From assembly GCA_002314805.1 (NCBI GenBank), contig DCHJ01000038.1:8764-72763 (forward strand): 64,000 nt of DNA. Reading direction: 5' to 3'. The notes under the pieces were generated by a model that did no database searches, had not been told where the DNA came from, and saw only the letters and a program-made list of their open reading frames with translations. Shown one piece after another: positions 44,398-53,413 of this stretch (the first letter of the stretch is position 1; each line of letters opens with the position of its first letter). The translations under genes were made by a program, and so were the position numbers. The stretch comes from Lachnospiraceae bacterium UBA1755 (GTDB lineage: Bacteria > Bacillota > Clostridia > Lachnospirales > Lachnospiraceae).

Positions 44398-45360
44398 ATG
44401 GACCTGCTTTATGCACTTCAGACCATCAGAACAGCTTTTCCTGAATGGATCGTATTTTTCATATCGGCGTTTTCTGACAGCGTGATCCTGCTGGCACCGG
44501 TTATTTCGTTCTTTACATTCTGGACAATAGACAAAAAGAAAGGATCTTATATGTTCGTTTCTCTCGCAGCTGCACTTTTATTAAACGAACTTATTAAGGT
44601 CACTTTCTGCGTGTACAGGCCATGGATACTTGATGCCAGGCTGACACCGGCTGTGCAGGCTGTCGGTATGGCGACAAATTATTCTTTCCCCAGCAGCCAT
44701 AGCTGTGCGTCAGCATCAGTATGCGCATCACTGGCATTCGCATTTCCCGGACACAAAAAAAGGACTGTGATCACATCCATCCTTGTAATATTGATATTAT
44801 TTTCGCGCATGTTCCTTGGATGTCATACCTTGGCGGATGTCTGTACAGGTGCCATCATCGGATCAATTATGTCCATTATCATGCGCCCGATGCTTTCTGA
44901 TACATTTGATGCAAACCGCTTCGCAAAGATTTTTTTGCCCGTATCCATTTGTCTGGCATTTTTTAGCGTGATTTATATTCTTAATAAGACTTATCCCCTG
45001 GATTACGCTCCGGATAAAAGCCTGATCGTTGATCCAAGGGATATGTTTCCTGATACAGTGGCAAGCTGCGGTTCGATTGCCGGTTTAGGGATCGGAATGT
45101 TCCTGGAGCAGAAATTTATCGGTTTCCCTATGTCTGCGTCGAAAAAAGAAACAATTTTGCGCTGTACTGTCGGAGCATTCTGTTTTGCGCTTATGTATGT
45201 GGTCATACTGAAGATGCTTTTCTTGGTCATGGATCCTTCATCAGCCAAATTCCTGCGCAATTTTATCTGTGTTTTGATATTTACGGCTGCGTATCCTGCG
45301 CTTTTCAAGACCCGTTTGTTTAAGGTCAGGCAGGATAAGCATACTGTTTCTATTCATTAA
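44398..45360 (+). CDS. PAP2-family membrane phosphatase
   Basis: The 320-residue membrane protein has the three PAP2 motifs: K67-x6-R74-P75 (KVTFCVYRP), FPSSHS with His101, and SR-x5-H143-x3-D147 (SRMFLGCHTLAD). Members dephosphorylate lipid phosphates such as undecaprenyl pyrophosphate or phosphatidic acid at the outer face. About eight membrane helices are seen, more than the core six. Its last 11 bases overlap the convergent metallophosphoesterase gene. Confidence 0.92.
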   Translation: MDLLYALQTIRTAFPEWIVFFISAFSDSVILLAPVISFFTFWTIDKKKGSYMFVSLAAALLLNELIKVTFCVYRPWILDARLTPAVQAVGMATNYSFPSSHSCASASVCASLAFAFPGHKKRTVITSILVILILFSRMFLGCHTLADVCTGAIIGSIMSIIMRPMLSDTFDANRFAKIFLPVSICLAFFSVIYILNKTYPLDYAPDKSLIVDPRDMFPDTVASCGSIAGLGIGMFLEQKFIGFPMSASKKETILRCTVGAFCFALMYVVILKMLFLVMDPSSAKFLRNFICVLIFTAAYPALFKTRLFKVRQDKHTVSIH

Positions 45361-46540
45361 CGATATCGATGATACAGTATTCTGAGCAGCCTGCCGTACG
45401 TATCGGATAAGACCAGCCGGCCAGACCGGATGTGATTATTGCGGTAGCAGTGCCTTCTCCGTCCTTTGCCGGTCCGTCAGCAGGAGCACGTACATTCCCA
45501 TCCTGCGTGATAAGATATCTGCCATAGTTCACATGTTCGTCGTTAAAAGGTACCAGGAGGAGGCTTGACGGAAACAGTTGCCCTGCATGAAGATGTCCGG
45601 CCAGAGCAAGATCCGTGCCGTGCTGAGCCAGCTGTGCATATTCTGACGGCTGATGATCGGCCACAAGTATGAATTCGCTTACATCAACACCCTCAAAAAG
45701 CTCATCCAAAGACTTCCTTATCCTGTCATACTTGGTTGTGGCATCCTCACGTCCAAGCATATTAATACCGTTACCCAAATCAAGCCACTCATCCTGCAGT
45801 ACTGCTATCCCGTTGCTCTCACACTGATCAATGATCCATTGCTCAGAGAAAACACTCTCCTTATAATCAGCTGTACGGTCATGGTTCCCGAAAATATAAT
45901 AAATACCATCCTTAGTCTTTATCGATCCGAAGGCAGCGAACATCTCTTCTACAGCTTCCTGCTGCGAATTGAAATCGAGCATATCTCCTCCGAGGATCAC
46001 GATGTCAGGCTGCGCACCAGCAATTCTACGGCAAATAAGCTCATAATCTTCTGTGTCATTTGCTATTCCGCAATGTACATCTGATACGAAGCAGACCCTG
46101 TATCCTCCATCTGTGATTTCTTTCGGCGTTGTAACGGTATAATGCGTCTCCCGAACGCTGCGCATATTGATAGAACCAAAGATAAAATATCCGGTTATCA
46201 GGACTATCGGGATAAGACAGTATCCGAATATTCTCTTCCACACGTGCCTGCCTGCTTCATCATTGGTTTTGCCGGAGGCCTTTCGGATTATGAGATCGAT
46301 CAGAAGCACCAGCAGATCTGTCAGTGCGATCAGATACAGAAAAATCGCCACTCCCGATGTCACATGGCTCATAAAATGCCACGCGCCCAGACACAGCAGG
46401 ATGTCCGCACATACCCATATCGGCTTAGTATGATCTGCACCTGCAGTCCTGAAGATCCTGCGGAATAAGAAAAAGTAATATACTGTCGGTACAAGTGCGA
46501 ATAATATAAGCACAAGTGTCATGTATTTGTATGCTTCCAT
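45350..46540 (-). CDS. membrane-anchored metallophosphoesterase
   Basis: The 396-residue protein has three to four N-terminal membrane segments (about 5-28, 43-60, 64-83, 104-122) and a calcineurin-like phosphoesterase domain with metal ligands in FVSDVHCGI (D154, H156), GGDMLDF, FGNHDRT, and LALAGHLHAGQLF. YkuE/YaeI-like members act on lipids or phosphoesters at the membrane; the substrate here is unknown. GGAAAGACC lies upstream of the ATG. It overlaps the PAP2 gene tail to tail. Confidence 0.92.
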   Translation of the reverse strand: MEAYKYMTLVLILFALVPTVYYFFLFRRIFRTAGADHTKPIWVCADILLCLGAWHFMSHVTSGVAIFLYLIALTDLLVLLIDLIIRKASGKTNDEAGRHVWKRIFGYCLIPIVLITGYFIFGSINMRSVRETHYTVTTPKEITDGGYRVCFVSDVHCGIANDTEDYELICRRIAGAQPDIVILGGDMLDFNSQQEAVEEMFAAFGSIKTKDGIYYIFGNHDRTADYKESVFSEQWIIDQCESNGIAVLQDEWLDLGNGINMLGREDATTKYDRIRKSLDELFEGVDVSEFILVADHQPSEYAQLAQHGTDLALAGHLHAGQLFPSSLLLVPFNDEHVNYGRYLITQDGNVRAPADGPAKDGEGTATAIITSGLAGWSYPIRTAGCSEYCIIDIVNE

Positions 46541-46565
46541 AATCAGGTCTTTCCGATCTATTTGG

Positions 46566-46606
46566 TATCTATTAATATCTATTAGTATCTATTAAATATC
46601 TATTCC
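46566..46606. repeat. four tandem TATCTATTA repeats
   Basis: TATCTATTAA, TATCTATTAG, TATCTATTAAA and TATCTATTCC follow directly on one another. They lie upstream of the metallophosphoesterase gene and downstream of the next minus-strand gene. Confidence 0.8.
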
Positions 46607-46629
46607 GTTCTTCTGTTTCTGTGCCATGA

Positions 46630-48219
46630 TTACTTATTTTTACCGTAATCAGTGATTCCCTTACCCATATTCGGATAGAAATGCGAATACCTCATGTCTA
46701 CAAGGAAAATCGCAAGTAATACTGATGCAATTGGCCATTTGACCTTGCCCGGAACTTTTTTCAGCAGATCGTCCAGGGCCGGTCCTGCCACATACACCGC
46801 AAAAACTCCTGCAACGCAGAATACAAATAGACCTTCGAAACAGATCCTGCCGTTAAGATTGAGGAAATAATTGGTATAATCCCACCATTTTGTACCCTTT
46901 GTAATTTCAAAATACCAATGTGCCACATATTCCAGGATACCGCATCCCACAAATATCGAGGCGATCAGCAGTCCCGGTTTCTTAGCAAATCTGTTTAAGA
47001 AATACACTATTCCGGCCCCTCCGAAGCCATATATCGGCAGCCACGGTCCATGCATCATACCACGGTTGATAAATACGCCATCCTTTACGATATGGATCAG
47101 TACTTCCCAACACCATCCAACGATCGCAAAAATGAAAAACATAAGGATTATATTGATGATAGAGTACTTTCTGATCGGATTCCTGTCTTCTATCATCTGA
47201 CCGAACTTATTGGGCTTTAATGCCTTAGGAAGGAATGCTTCAGTTTCACCTTCAATGATATATGAATACCTGACATTATCTGTTATTGCCTTTTCACGCA
47301 ATGCGACATATACCCTGCCGGTTGCCAGATAAAACGAGGGTGTGATATATAGCAGGTTCAAAAGGCCAAGCGTTATGATTGAAAGGACGTCCCATCCTAT
47401 ATAGCTTAAGCGGAGCTTTGCTATCTTCCACTTGTTGCCTTCCATCATGGTCTTTGACAGGATCACACTTTCTTTAAGCGGAGCCCTGGGATTTGTCGCC
47501 ATGATGTAAGGTACCATCGATGTCATTATATAAAGATACAGGAAGAGTCCAAATAACACAGCCCCGATCACCAGCAGCGCTATAGCCAGTGCTAATGAGG
47601 CGGTATTCGCGATAATTGTGAAGCCGCCTATTATCGCTGCAGCAGAAGCCATAAGAATAATATCAAGGCATATCTCCCATCGGAATAGCACCCATATTAT
47701 GTTCATAAATCCGTTGGAACGGAACATCACAAACAGATCCGCAAAATGTATCTTGTGATCCGGCTTGCCGGCATCGATATTTATCCTGCAGAATCCAACC
47801 AGCAAAACATTACCGATAAAATGCCAGAATACCAGATATACGATCAATGCAACTATTATCAGGATTTTAGCTGCAGCATCATTCGCAAAGAAAAACTGGT
47901 CGATTGCGCGTGCGATACCATATATATTTCCGCCGCGTCCCTTTGAAGTCTCCATGACCTCCTGTGCTATAGCCAGCTGCCTGTCCTTGCCTTCTCCATT
48001 AAGGATGCTGTCAAGATATCTGATAAGACCGGGGGTATACTTGTCATCAGCAGTTGTCCTTACTCCGGTGACAACATCCCTGTCCATCGAGATAAATTCC
48101 GTACCATTACCGGGCAGTATACCCAGGAACAGCAAAAGCGCGCACAATATTACAAGAACAAGATAATTCTTCTTAAGTATCTGATTCGCATCCTTCTTTG
48201 CACCTTTTATAGTCCACAT
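46630..48219 (-). CDS. fusion membrane protein: DUF975 domain plus CmpB-type putative ABC transporter permease domain
   Basis: The 529-residue protein has two recognisable halves. The N-terminal half (to about 325) resembles DUF975 membrane proteins, ending in LRLSYIGWDVLSIITLGLLN and YVALREKA. The C-terminal part (about 355-510) resembles the COG4905/CmpB putative permease family (FAIVGWCWEVLIHIV, NRGMMHGPWLPIYGFGGAG, EYVAHWYFEITKGTKWWDY). The two are usually separate proteins. Function of either is not established. The ATG at 48219 is preceded by GAGGGGG. Confidence 0.8.
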   Translation of the reverse strand: MWTIKGAKKDANQILKKNYLVLVILCALLLFLGILPGNGTEFISMDRDVVTGVRTTADDKYTPGLIRYLDSILNGEGKDRQLAIAQEVMETSKGRGGNIYGIARAIDQFFFANDAAAKILIIVALIVYLVFWHFIGNVLLVGFCRINIDAGKPDHKIHFADLFVMFRSNGFMNIIWVLFRWEICLDIILMASAAAIIGGFTIIANTASLALAIALLVIGAVLFGLFLYLYIMTSMVPYIMATNPRAPLKESVILSKTMMEGNKWKIAKLRLSYIGWDVLSIITLGLLNLLYITPSFYLATGRVYVALREKAITDNVRYSYIIEGETEAFLPKALKPNKFGQMIEDRNPIRKYSIINIILMFFIFAIVGWCWEVLIHIVKDGVFINRGMMHGPWLPIYGFGGAGIVYFLNRFAKKPGLLIASIFVGCGILEYVAHWYFEITKGTKWWDYTNYFLNLNGRICFEGLFVFCVAGVFAVYVAGPALDDLLKKVPGKVKWPIASVLLAIFLVDMRYSHFYPNMGKGITDYGKNK

Positions 48220-48380
48220 AAATATCCCCCTCGAAGCAAAATGAATTCTAATATTCACTATCAATATACTGACAAGCTGTAAATATATTCTACCATATTT
48301 TGTATCTTAATTGACTATCCTCATCTGTTTTTTTATAATTCTCATTGAAGATTTCGTTAAATTATATCGCAGAGGCATTT

Positions 48381-49112
48381 ATGGAATTACAAAAATTATA
48401 CAGCTACACCCGAAAAGCCGTTGAAGATTATAACATGATCTGTGAAGGCGACCATATCGCTCTTGGCATATCAGGCGGTAAGGATTCTATCACCATGCTT
48501 TATGCACTGGCAGGACTGCGCAGGTTTTATCCAAATCATTTTGAGATCTCAGCCTTTACAGTTGATTTAGGGTTTGCGGGTTTTAATGACAAGCTCGATG
48601 GCATCCGAAAGCTATGTGAAGATTTTAAAGTGACCTATACCGTGATCCCTACTCCTATAGCAGAAATCGTCTTTTCTGAACGTGAAGAAAAAAATCCGTG
48701 CAGCCTTTGCGCCACATTACGAAAAGGCGCCATGAATGATTTTGCAAAGCAGCAGGGCTGCAGCAAGATAGCATTTGCTCATCATAAAGATGACATGATC
48801 GATACTCTCCTCCTCAGCCTTATCTACGAAGGTCGTATCCATACATTTGCGCCTAACACATTCCTGGATCGTACCGAACTGACTGTAATTCGTCCGCTTA
48901 TGTATGTCCCCGAAGTGGATATTATAGGTTTTCAGCATAAATATGAACTGCCGGTAGTAAAGAACCCTTGTCCCAAGGACGGTTACTCCAAGAGGCAGTA
49001 TGTAAATGATCTTGTAAAACAGCTGGAAAAGGAGAACCCCGGCGTAAAGCAGAGGATATTCCATGCAATCAGGCAGAGCTGCTTTGATGAAAAAGGGTAC
49101 AATGAAAAGTAA
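48381..49112 (+). CDS. TtcA-family tRNA 2-thiolation-type ATPase
   Basis: The 243-residue protein has the PP-loop SGGKDS at 31-36, which activates tRNA cytidine or a similar base by adenylation. CxxC (NPCSLCATLRKG) and a third Cys (NPCPKDG) could hold an iron-sulfur cluster, and AHHKDDMIDTLLLSLIYEGR matches the TtcA/TilS pattern. It is shorter than E. coli TtcA (about 310). The start at 48381 has AGAGG upstream. The true substrate is not certain. Confidence 0.88.
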   Translation: MELQKLYSYTRKAVEDYNMICEGDHIALGISGGKDSITMLYALAGLRRFYPNHFEISAFTVDLGFAGFNDKLDGIRKLCEDFKVTYTVIPTPIAEIVFSEREEKNPCSLCATLRKGAMNDFAKQQGCSKIAFAHHKDDMIDTLLLSLIYEGRIHTFAPNTFLDRTELTVIRPLMYVPEVDIIGFQHKYELPVVKNPCPKDGYSKRQYVNDLVKQLEKENPGVKQRIFHAIRQSCFDEKGYNEK

Positions 49113-49277
49113 GAGCATTTCCTATGCGCATGCACGGATCTGAGCATAAGAATAATTAATGTACAGCAAATATGTGAAGATAAAGCAATTACTATCTGAG
49201 GGATACCAGCGTTACCTGTATTTAATAGATTTTCTTTGCTGCCGGGTGCGCTCAATTTTACAGAAATCAGGTGCAAA

Positions 49278-50333
49278 ATGTCAGGACTTTCCTATAGTGA
49301 AGAAACAGATAAAAAAAATATTGTGAAGCTCCGCGCTCTCCTGTCTGATCTCCCTCCGTACTGCAGGGATTTCTTCAGAGGCATTGAACCAAACACACAA
49401 TCCCGCACAAGGATAGCCTATGCGTATGATCTTCATGTCTTTTTTAATTTTGTCATTAACAGCAATCCAGACATCCGCAGCAGATGTCAGACCATAAAGG
49501 ATATTACTCTGGATGACCTTGACAGGATACAGCCTGTGGATATCGAGGAATATATGGAATACCTTAAATACAGGGATGAGGACGGAAAGGAAGTTTTCAA
49601 CAGAGAAACGGGTATACTGCGCAAGATCTCTTCTCTAAGGAGCTTTTATAATTACTTTTACAAGACCTCAAGACTCGATAACAATCCGACACAGAGAGTT
49701 CTTGTTCCTAAGCTTCATGAGAAACAGATAATAAGACTTGATGTCAATGAGGTTGCCTCAATGCTGGATCAGGTAGAATCCGGTGATAAGCTCACTGAGG
49801 CTCAGAAACGTTTTCACGACAAGACAGCAGTCAGAGATGTGGCTCTCGTCACTCTCCTCTTAGGTACAGGTCTGCGTGTGTCAGAATGTGTCGGATTGAA
49901 TATAAGAGATATTGACTTTGATAATGACGGACTGCTGATCCACAGAAAAGGCGGCAAGGAAACGACCGTATACTTTGGTGATGAAGTAGAGAAAGCTCTC
50001 AGGGAATGGCTGGTGATCCGCAGACAGAAGCCTGCTGCCGCAGGCAGCGAAGATGCGCTCTTCCTCTCTCTGCAGAACAAACGCATGAGTGTACGATCAG
50101 TGGAAAATCTGGTAAAGAAATATGCCCGAATTGTCACTCCCCTTAAAAAGATCACGCCGCATAAGCTGAGGTCAACCTACGGTACGAGTCTCTACCGCGA
50201 AACCGGTGACATCTACCTTGTTGCTGATGTACTCGGTCATAATGACGTAAATACTACCCGCAAGCATTATGCCGCACTTGAAGACGAGAGAAAACGCTCA
50301 GCAAGAAATGCCGTAAAGCTTCGCGAGGACTGA
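49278..50333 (+). CDS. tyrosine recombinase (XerC/D-like)
   Basis: The 351-residue protein has a SAM-like N-terminal DNA-binding domain (to about 160) and a catalytic domain with R200 (GTGLRVSE), a Lys in HRKGGKET, HKLR (H295, R298), LGHNDVNTT and the nucleophile Y331. It could be the chromosome-dimer resolvase or a solitary integrase. No integrated element or att site was recognised beside it. The ATG at 49278 has AGGTG five bases upstream. Confidence 0.93.
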   Translation: MSGLSYSEETDKKNIVKLRALLSDLPPYCRDFFRGIEPNTQSRTRIAYAYDLHVFFNFVINSNPDIRSRCQTIKDITLDDLDRIQPVDIEEYMEYLKYRDEDGKEVFNRETGILRKISSLRSFYNYFYKTSRLDNNPTQRVLVPKLHEKQIIRLDVNEVASMLDQVESGDKLTEAQKRFHDKTAVRDVALVTLLLGTGLRVSECVGLNIRDIDFDNDGLLIHRKGGKETTVYFGDEVEKALREWLVIRRQKPAAAGSEDALFLSLQNKRMSVRSVENLVKKYARIVTPLKKITPHKLRSTYGTSLYRETGDIYLVADVLGHNDVNTTRKHYAALEDERKRSARNAVKLRED

Positions 50334-50377
50334 CGGATTACAGCCCTTAATCAAGCTTTTCGACTTTTGCCACGCAA

Positions 50378-50719
50378 TTATATCCCGGGATCCTCGTTTC
50401 TGTGCTCTCCCTTACGCCTGTAAAAGGTCCGGATATTGACACCAAGCCGCTCCGCGATCTCCTCCTGCTTCATCCCCAGAGAACTCAGCATTTCGACCTG
50501 ATTCCAGTCTATTTCGGTATGGATCTTATTGCGTCCTGCATATCTGCTGCTCTTTCTGTATACCGCCGAAGTATCCCAGTTAAGATTAAGTTCATAGCCT
50601 GCTGACGATTTTAAATATGTCACTTCCACATCAAATTGTTCGAGAAGCCTTTTAAGCTTCTCGAGCTGCAATTCAGTAAGATAAGATTCCTTTATGATGA
50701 AATTAAGCTTATCCTGCAT
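50378..50719 (-). CDS. small helix-turn-helix protein
   Basis: The 113-residue protein has a helical N-terminal half (MQDKLNFIIKESYLTELQLE) and a C-terminal HTH (QVEMLSSLGMKQEEIAERLG then VNIRTFYRRKGEH) resembling resolvase-type or Trp-repressor-like DNA-binding helices. The ATG lies inside the end of the kinase-like gene (11-base overlap), so it is translationally coupled to it. The family is not recognised. Confidence 0.7.
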   Translation of the reverse strand: MQDKLNFIIKESYLTELQLEKLKRLLEQFDVEVTYLKSSAGYELNLNWDTSAVYRKSSRYAGRNKIHTEIDWNQVEMLSSLGMKQEEIAERLGVNIRTFYRRKGEHRNEDPGI

Positions 50720-51353
50720 ATGGCTTATGCATCTCAACTTTCTTCTTTGCGAAGTCAAGTATTATATCAGCCGCCGCATCGTATTCCAGATCAGTTGTGC
50801 TGATACAGAAGTCATAGGATCTTGCATCTCCCCATTTTTTGTTGGAATAATAATTGTAATAGCTTGCCCTGTCCTTATCGGTCTTGATCATAAGCTCCTT
50901 TGCTTTTTTCTCATCAAGCTCTCTTTGCTTCATAAGTCTTTTGATCCTCACATCATCTTCACAGCTTACAAATACAGATACTGTGTACACAAGGTCACAT
51001 AAAGCATAGTCTGCACATCTGCCGATAATGACGCAGGATTCATTCTGAGCAATATTCTTGATCGACTCAAACTGAGCAAGGAAAATCTTATGATTGATAG
51101 GCATCTCCACAAAAGATGAACTATAACCGAGGGAATAAGTATCCATCACCAGTGAATAAAGGAAGCTGCTGGTGGGTTTCTCATCATGCTGCCTGAAAAG
51201 CTCCTCGGCAATACCGCTGTCCTTTGCTGCCCTTTCGATAAGCTCCTCGTCATAGCACCTGGCACCCATTTTTTCGGCAATGATCTTACCTATCTGGCGT
51301 CCTCCGCTTCCTGCCTGCCGCTCGATAGTAATCACTAAGTTGTTATCAGCCAT
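50709..51353 (-). CDS. cytidylate kinase-like family protein
   Basis: The 214-residue protein has a variant P-loop (ERQAGSGGRQIGK, about 11-23), as in the cytidylate-kinase-like family, then a lid-type Arg-rich helix (RIKRLMKQRELDEKKAKELM, KTDKDRASYYNYYSNKKWGD). It differs from canonical Cmk and its substrate is uncertain. It is two bases downstream of the pseudouridine synthase gene. Confidence 0.88.
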   Translation of the reverse strand: MADNNLVITIERQAGSGGRQIGKIIAEKMGARCYDEELIERAAKDSGIAEELFRQHDEKPTSSFLYSLVMDTYSLGYSSSFVEMPINHKIFLAQFESIKNIAQNESCVIIGRCADYALCDLVYTVSVFVSCEDDVRIKRLMKQRELDEKKAKELMIKTDKDRASYYNYYSNKKWGDARSYDFCISTTDLEYDAAADIILDFAKKKVEMHKPYAG

Positions 51354-51355
51354 CT

Positions 51356-52264
51356 TTATCCCTCCAATCTTTCAAGAAGCTTTGAGAAGTACTCAGGTAC
51401 TTCAGGGTCACTTGTAAACTCCATATAGCTGCCTGTACCCGGATGTATGAATCCAAGCACCATCGCATGCAGGCACTGTCCCTGCAGCTTATACGGGCAT
51501 CTGGACGGGCCATACACTTCATCACCCAGCACCGGATGATTTATCGATTTCATATGTACCCTTATCTGATGAGTCCTTCCCGTTTCAAGCCGGCACTCAA
51601 TATATGTAAATCCCTTAAAGCGCTGCAGGACTCTGTAATGAGTAACAGCCGGTCTCCCCCTGCGCTCATCTATACACATCTTCTTCCTGTCATTGGGGTG
51701 ACGCGCAATCGCGCCCTCAACAGTTCCTTCATCCTCGTTTATGATGCCATGGACTATGGCACGGTACCGCCTCGTGATACTATGCACCTTGAGCTGTTCC
51801 GAGAGCGAATTATGTGCCCTGTCATTCTTGCATGCTACAAGAAGTCCTGTGGTGTCCTTATCTATACGGTGGACGATACCCGGTCGCAGCACACCGTTGA
51901 TCCCGCTAAGATTATCCCTGCAATGATACATAAGTGCGTTAACCAGCGTACCTGAATAGTGCCCCGGTGCAGGATGAACCACCATATCCTTAGGCTTATT
52001 CACTACAATGATATCATCATCCTCATACACGATATCCAGCGGAATATCCTCCGCTGCTATCTCCGGTTCTATAGATTGCGGGAGTGAAAGGCAGATCTCA
52101 TCCTCGTCCGCAACCTTATAATTGCTCTTCACAGACTTGCCGTTGACCGTAACTCTTCCGTCTTCAATCAGATTCTGTATATATGATCTGGACAGATCTT
52201 CTGTATGCGCAGAGAGCCACTTGTCAATACGTGTATTAAGCTCATCCTCTGCTCGTAGAATCAT
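51356..52264 (-). CDS. RluD-family 23S rRNA pseudouridine synthase
   Basis: The 302-residue protein has an N-terminal S4 RNA-binding domain (about 10-70) and the RluA/RluD catalytic domain with HRIDKDTTGLL (catalytic Asp135), RRYRAIVHG, and RLETGRTHQIRVHM. In Firmicutes this gene (ylyB-like) typically follows lspA, as here. The ATG at 52264 lies 23 bases inside the end of lspA and has GAGGAAGA upstream. Confidence 0.95.
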   Translation of the reverse strand: MILRAEDELNTRIDKWLSAHTEDLSRSYIQNLIEDGRVTVNGKSVKSNYKVADEDEICLSLPQSIEPEIAAEDIPLDIVYEDDDIIVVNKPKDMVVHPAPGHYSGTLVNALMYHCRDNLSGINGVLRPGIVHRIDKDTTGLLVACKNDRAHNSLSEQLKVHSITRRYRAIVHGIINEDEGTVEGAIARHPNDRKKMCIDERRGRPAVTHYRVLQRFKGFTYIECRLETGRTHQIRVHMKSINHPVLGDEVYGPSRCPYKLQGQCLHAMVLGFIHPGTGSYMEFTSDPEVPEYFSKLLERLEG

Positions 52265-52772
52265 TCTTCTTCCTCGGATCCAGGAAATCAAAATCCCTGT
52301 CCTTATATACAAAGATCACAAGGATCACAAATATGATCATTCCAAGAGTGACATATATATCAGCCACATTAAAGACAGGGAAATCAATAGGTCTGAAATA
52401 AATAAAATCCACCACATACTTATGCGCCACACGGTCAATAAGATTACCTACTGCACCTGCCAGAATGACACTTACTACAATCCCGACAGGGACATACTTT
52501 GAATTCATCGGCATCCTGACGATAAAGTAAATAATAAACAATATGACGAGACCGGTGATGATATAAAACCAGGTCTGCTTATTCTGCATCATTCCAAAAG
52601 CAGCCCCGTAATTTTCCGTATATGCAAACTGGAAAACATCTCCGATGACATTTACATTCTCTCCCGGATCAAGCATGGTCTGGGCAATGTTCTTTGTGAT
52701 CTGGTCAATTGCCACTGCAAGCACGAAAACAACAATATATACTATTTTAGAAATGCCGCTGTTCTGATTCAT
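52242..52772 (-). CDS. lspA: lipoprotein signal peptidase
   Basis: The 176-residue membrane aspartic protease removes signal peptides from prolipoproteins. It has four helices, GNLIDR, and catalytic residues Asp122 (VVDFI) and Asp138 (FNVADIYV). The ATG at 52772 has TTTGGAG upstream. A terminator separates it from sepF. The sugar-binding lipoprotein in this window would be a substrate. Confidence 0.96.
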   Translation of the reverse strand: MNQNSGISKIVYIVVFVLAVAIDQITKNIAQTMLDPGENVNVIGDVFQFAYTENYGAAFGMMQNKQTWFYIITGLVILFIIYFIVRMPMNSKYVPVGIVVSVILAGAVGNLIDRVAHKYVVDFIYFRPIDFPVFNVADIYVTLGMIIFVILVIFVYKDRDFDFLDPRKKNDSTSRG

Positions 52773-52785
52773 GTAATTCTCCAAA

Positions 52786-52828
52786 GCAAAAAATTCAGGC
52801 ACACGAAAGTCAAGCTAACGGGTGCCTG
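52786..52828 (-). terminator. rho-independent terminator after sepF
   Basis: On the minus strand CAGGCAC (52828-52822) and GTGCCTG (52802-52796) pair, with a 19-base loop, and AATTTTTT follows. It is located between sepF and lspA. Confidence 0.7.
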
Positions 52829-52834
52829 TAACTG

Positions 52835-53353
52835 TCAAAATCTCATGTTTATCCCTGACATATCCAGCTGTCCGGAATTGAGCATATCCTGAAAATCTCC
52901 AGAGAGTTCCACCTGAGAAGGTGTCGCAATGAAAATATAAGTTGAAATTCTCTGCAGCTTCCCGTTCATGCTGTAGGTCGCTCCGGATGTGAAGTCCAGT
53001 ATACGCTGTGCGATCTCTGTAGCCATACCTTCCATATTGAGGACAACAGCCTTTCCCGAAAGCAGGCAGTCAACGATCATGCGCGATTCATCTATTGAAG
53101 CGGGCTTGACCATACATACTTCCATCTGACGTCTGACAGGAGTAACATTGGAGTTTCCCGTGTTTCTGGTGCCAAAAAAGCCCTTCTTTGGAGACTCCTC
53201 GTCTTCATAGTCATCATAATCATCCTGCTGTCTGGCGCGCTTAAAAATTCCGCCGCGTGGAGCGTCATCGTATGCTTCCTGTTCCATATACTCATCGTCA
53301 TCGTAATCCTGATCGATCCTCATACTATCCATAAGCTTTCCAAATACGCCCAT
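52835..53353 (-). CDS. sepF: cell division protein SepF
   Basis: The 172-residue protein has an N-terminal amphipathic membrane-binding helix (MGVFGKLMDSMRI), an acidic linker (DDDEYMEQEAYDD) and the globular SepF domain (about 75-172; VRRQMEVCMVKPASIDES, AVVLNMEGMATEIAQRILDF). SepF anchors and organises FtsZ at the septum. It follows an HlyD-like gene, an arrangement frequent in Clostridia. Confidence 0.94.
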   Translation of the reverse strand: MGVFGKLMDSMRIDQDYDDDEYMEQEAYDDAPRGGIFKRARQQDDYDDYEDEESPKKGFFGTRNTGNSNVTPVRRQMEVCMVKPASIDESRMIVDCLLSGKAVVLNMEGMATEIAQRILDFTSGATYSMNGKLQRISTYIFIATPSQVELSGDFQDMLNSGQLDMSGINMRF

Positions 53354-53413
53354 CTTTATTCCATCCTCTCTTCTGATACTAATATTATCAATGTTTTTCC
53401 AATCTATGTCAAC

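Noticed and set aside
49160..49330. 56-codon frame overlapping the start of the tyrosine recombinase gene
   Set aside because: There is no ribosome binding site and it overlaps the recombinase coding region in another frame.
49278..50333. Integrase of a genomic island
   Set aside because: No att-like repeat, tRNA gene or cargo genes were found around this recombinase; it looks like a solitary chromosomal gene.
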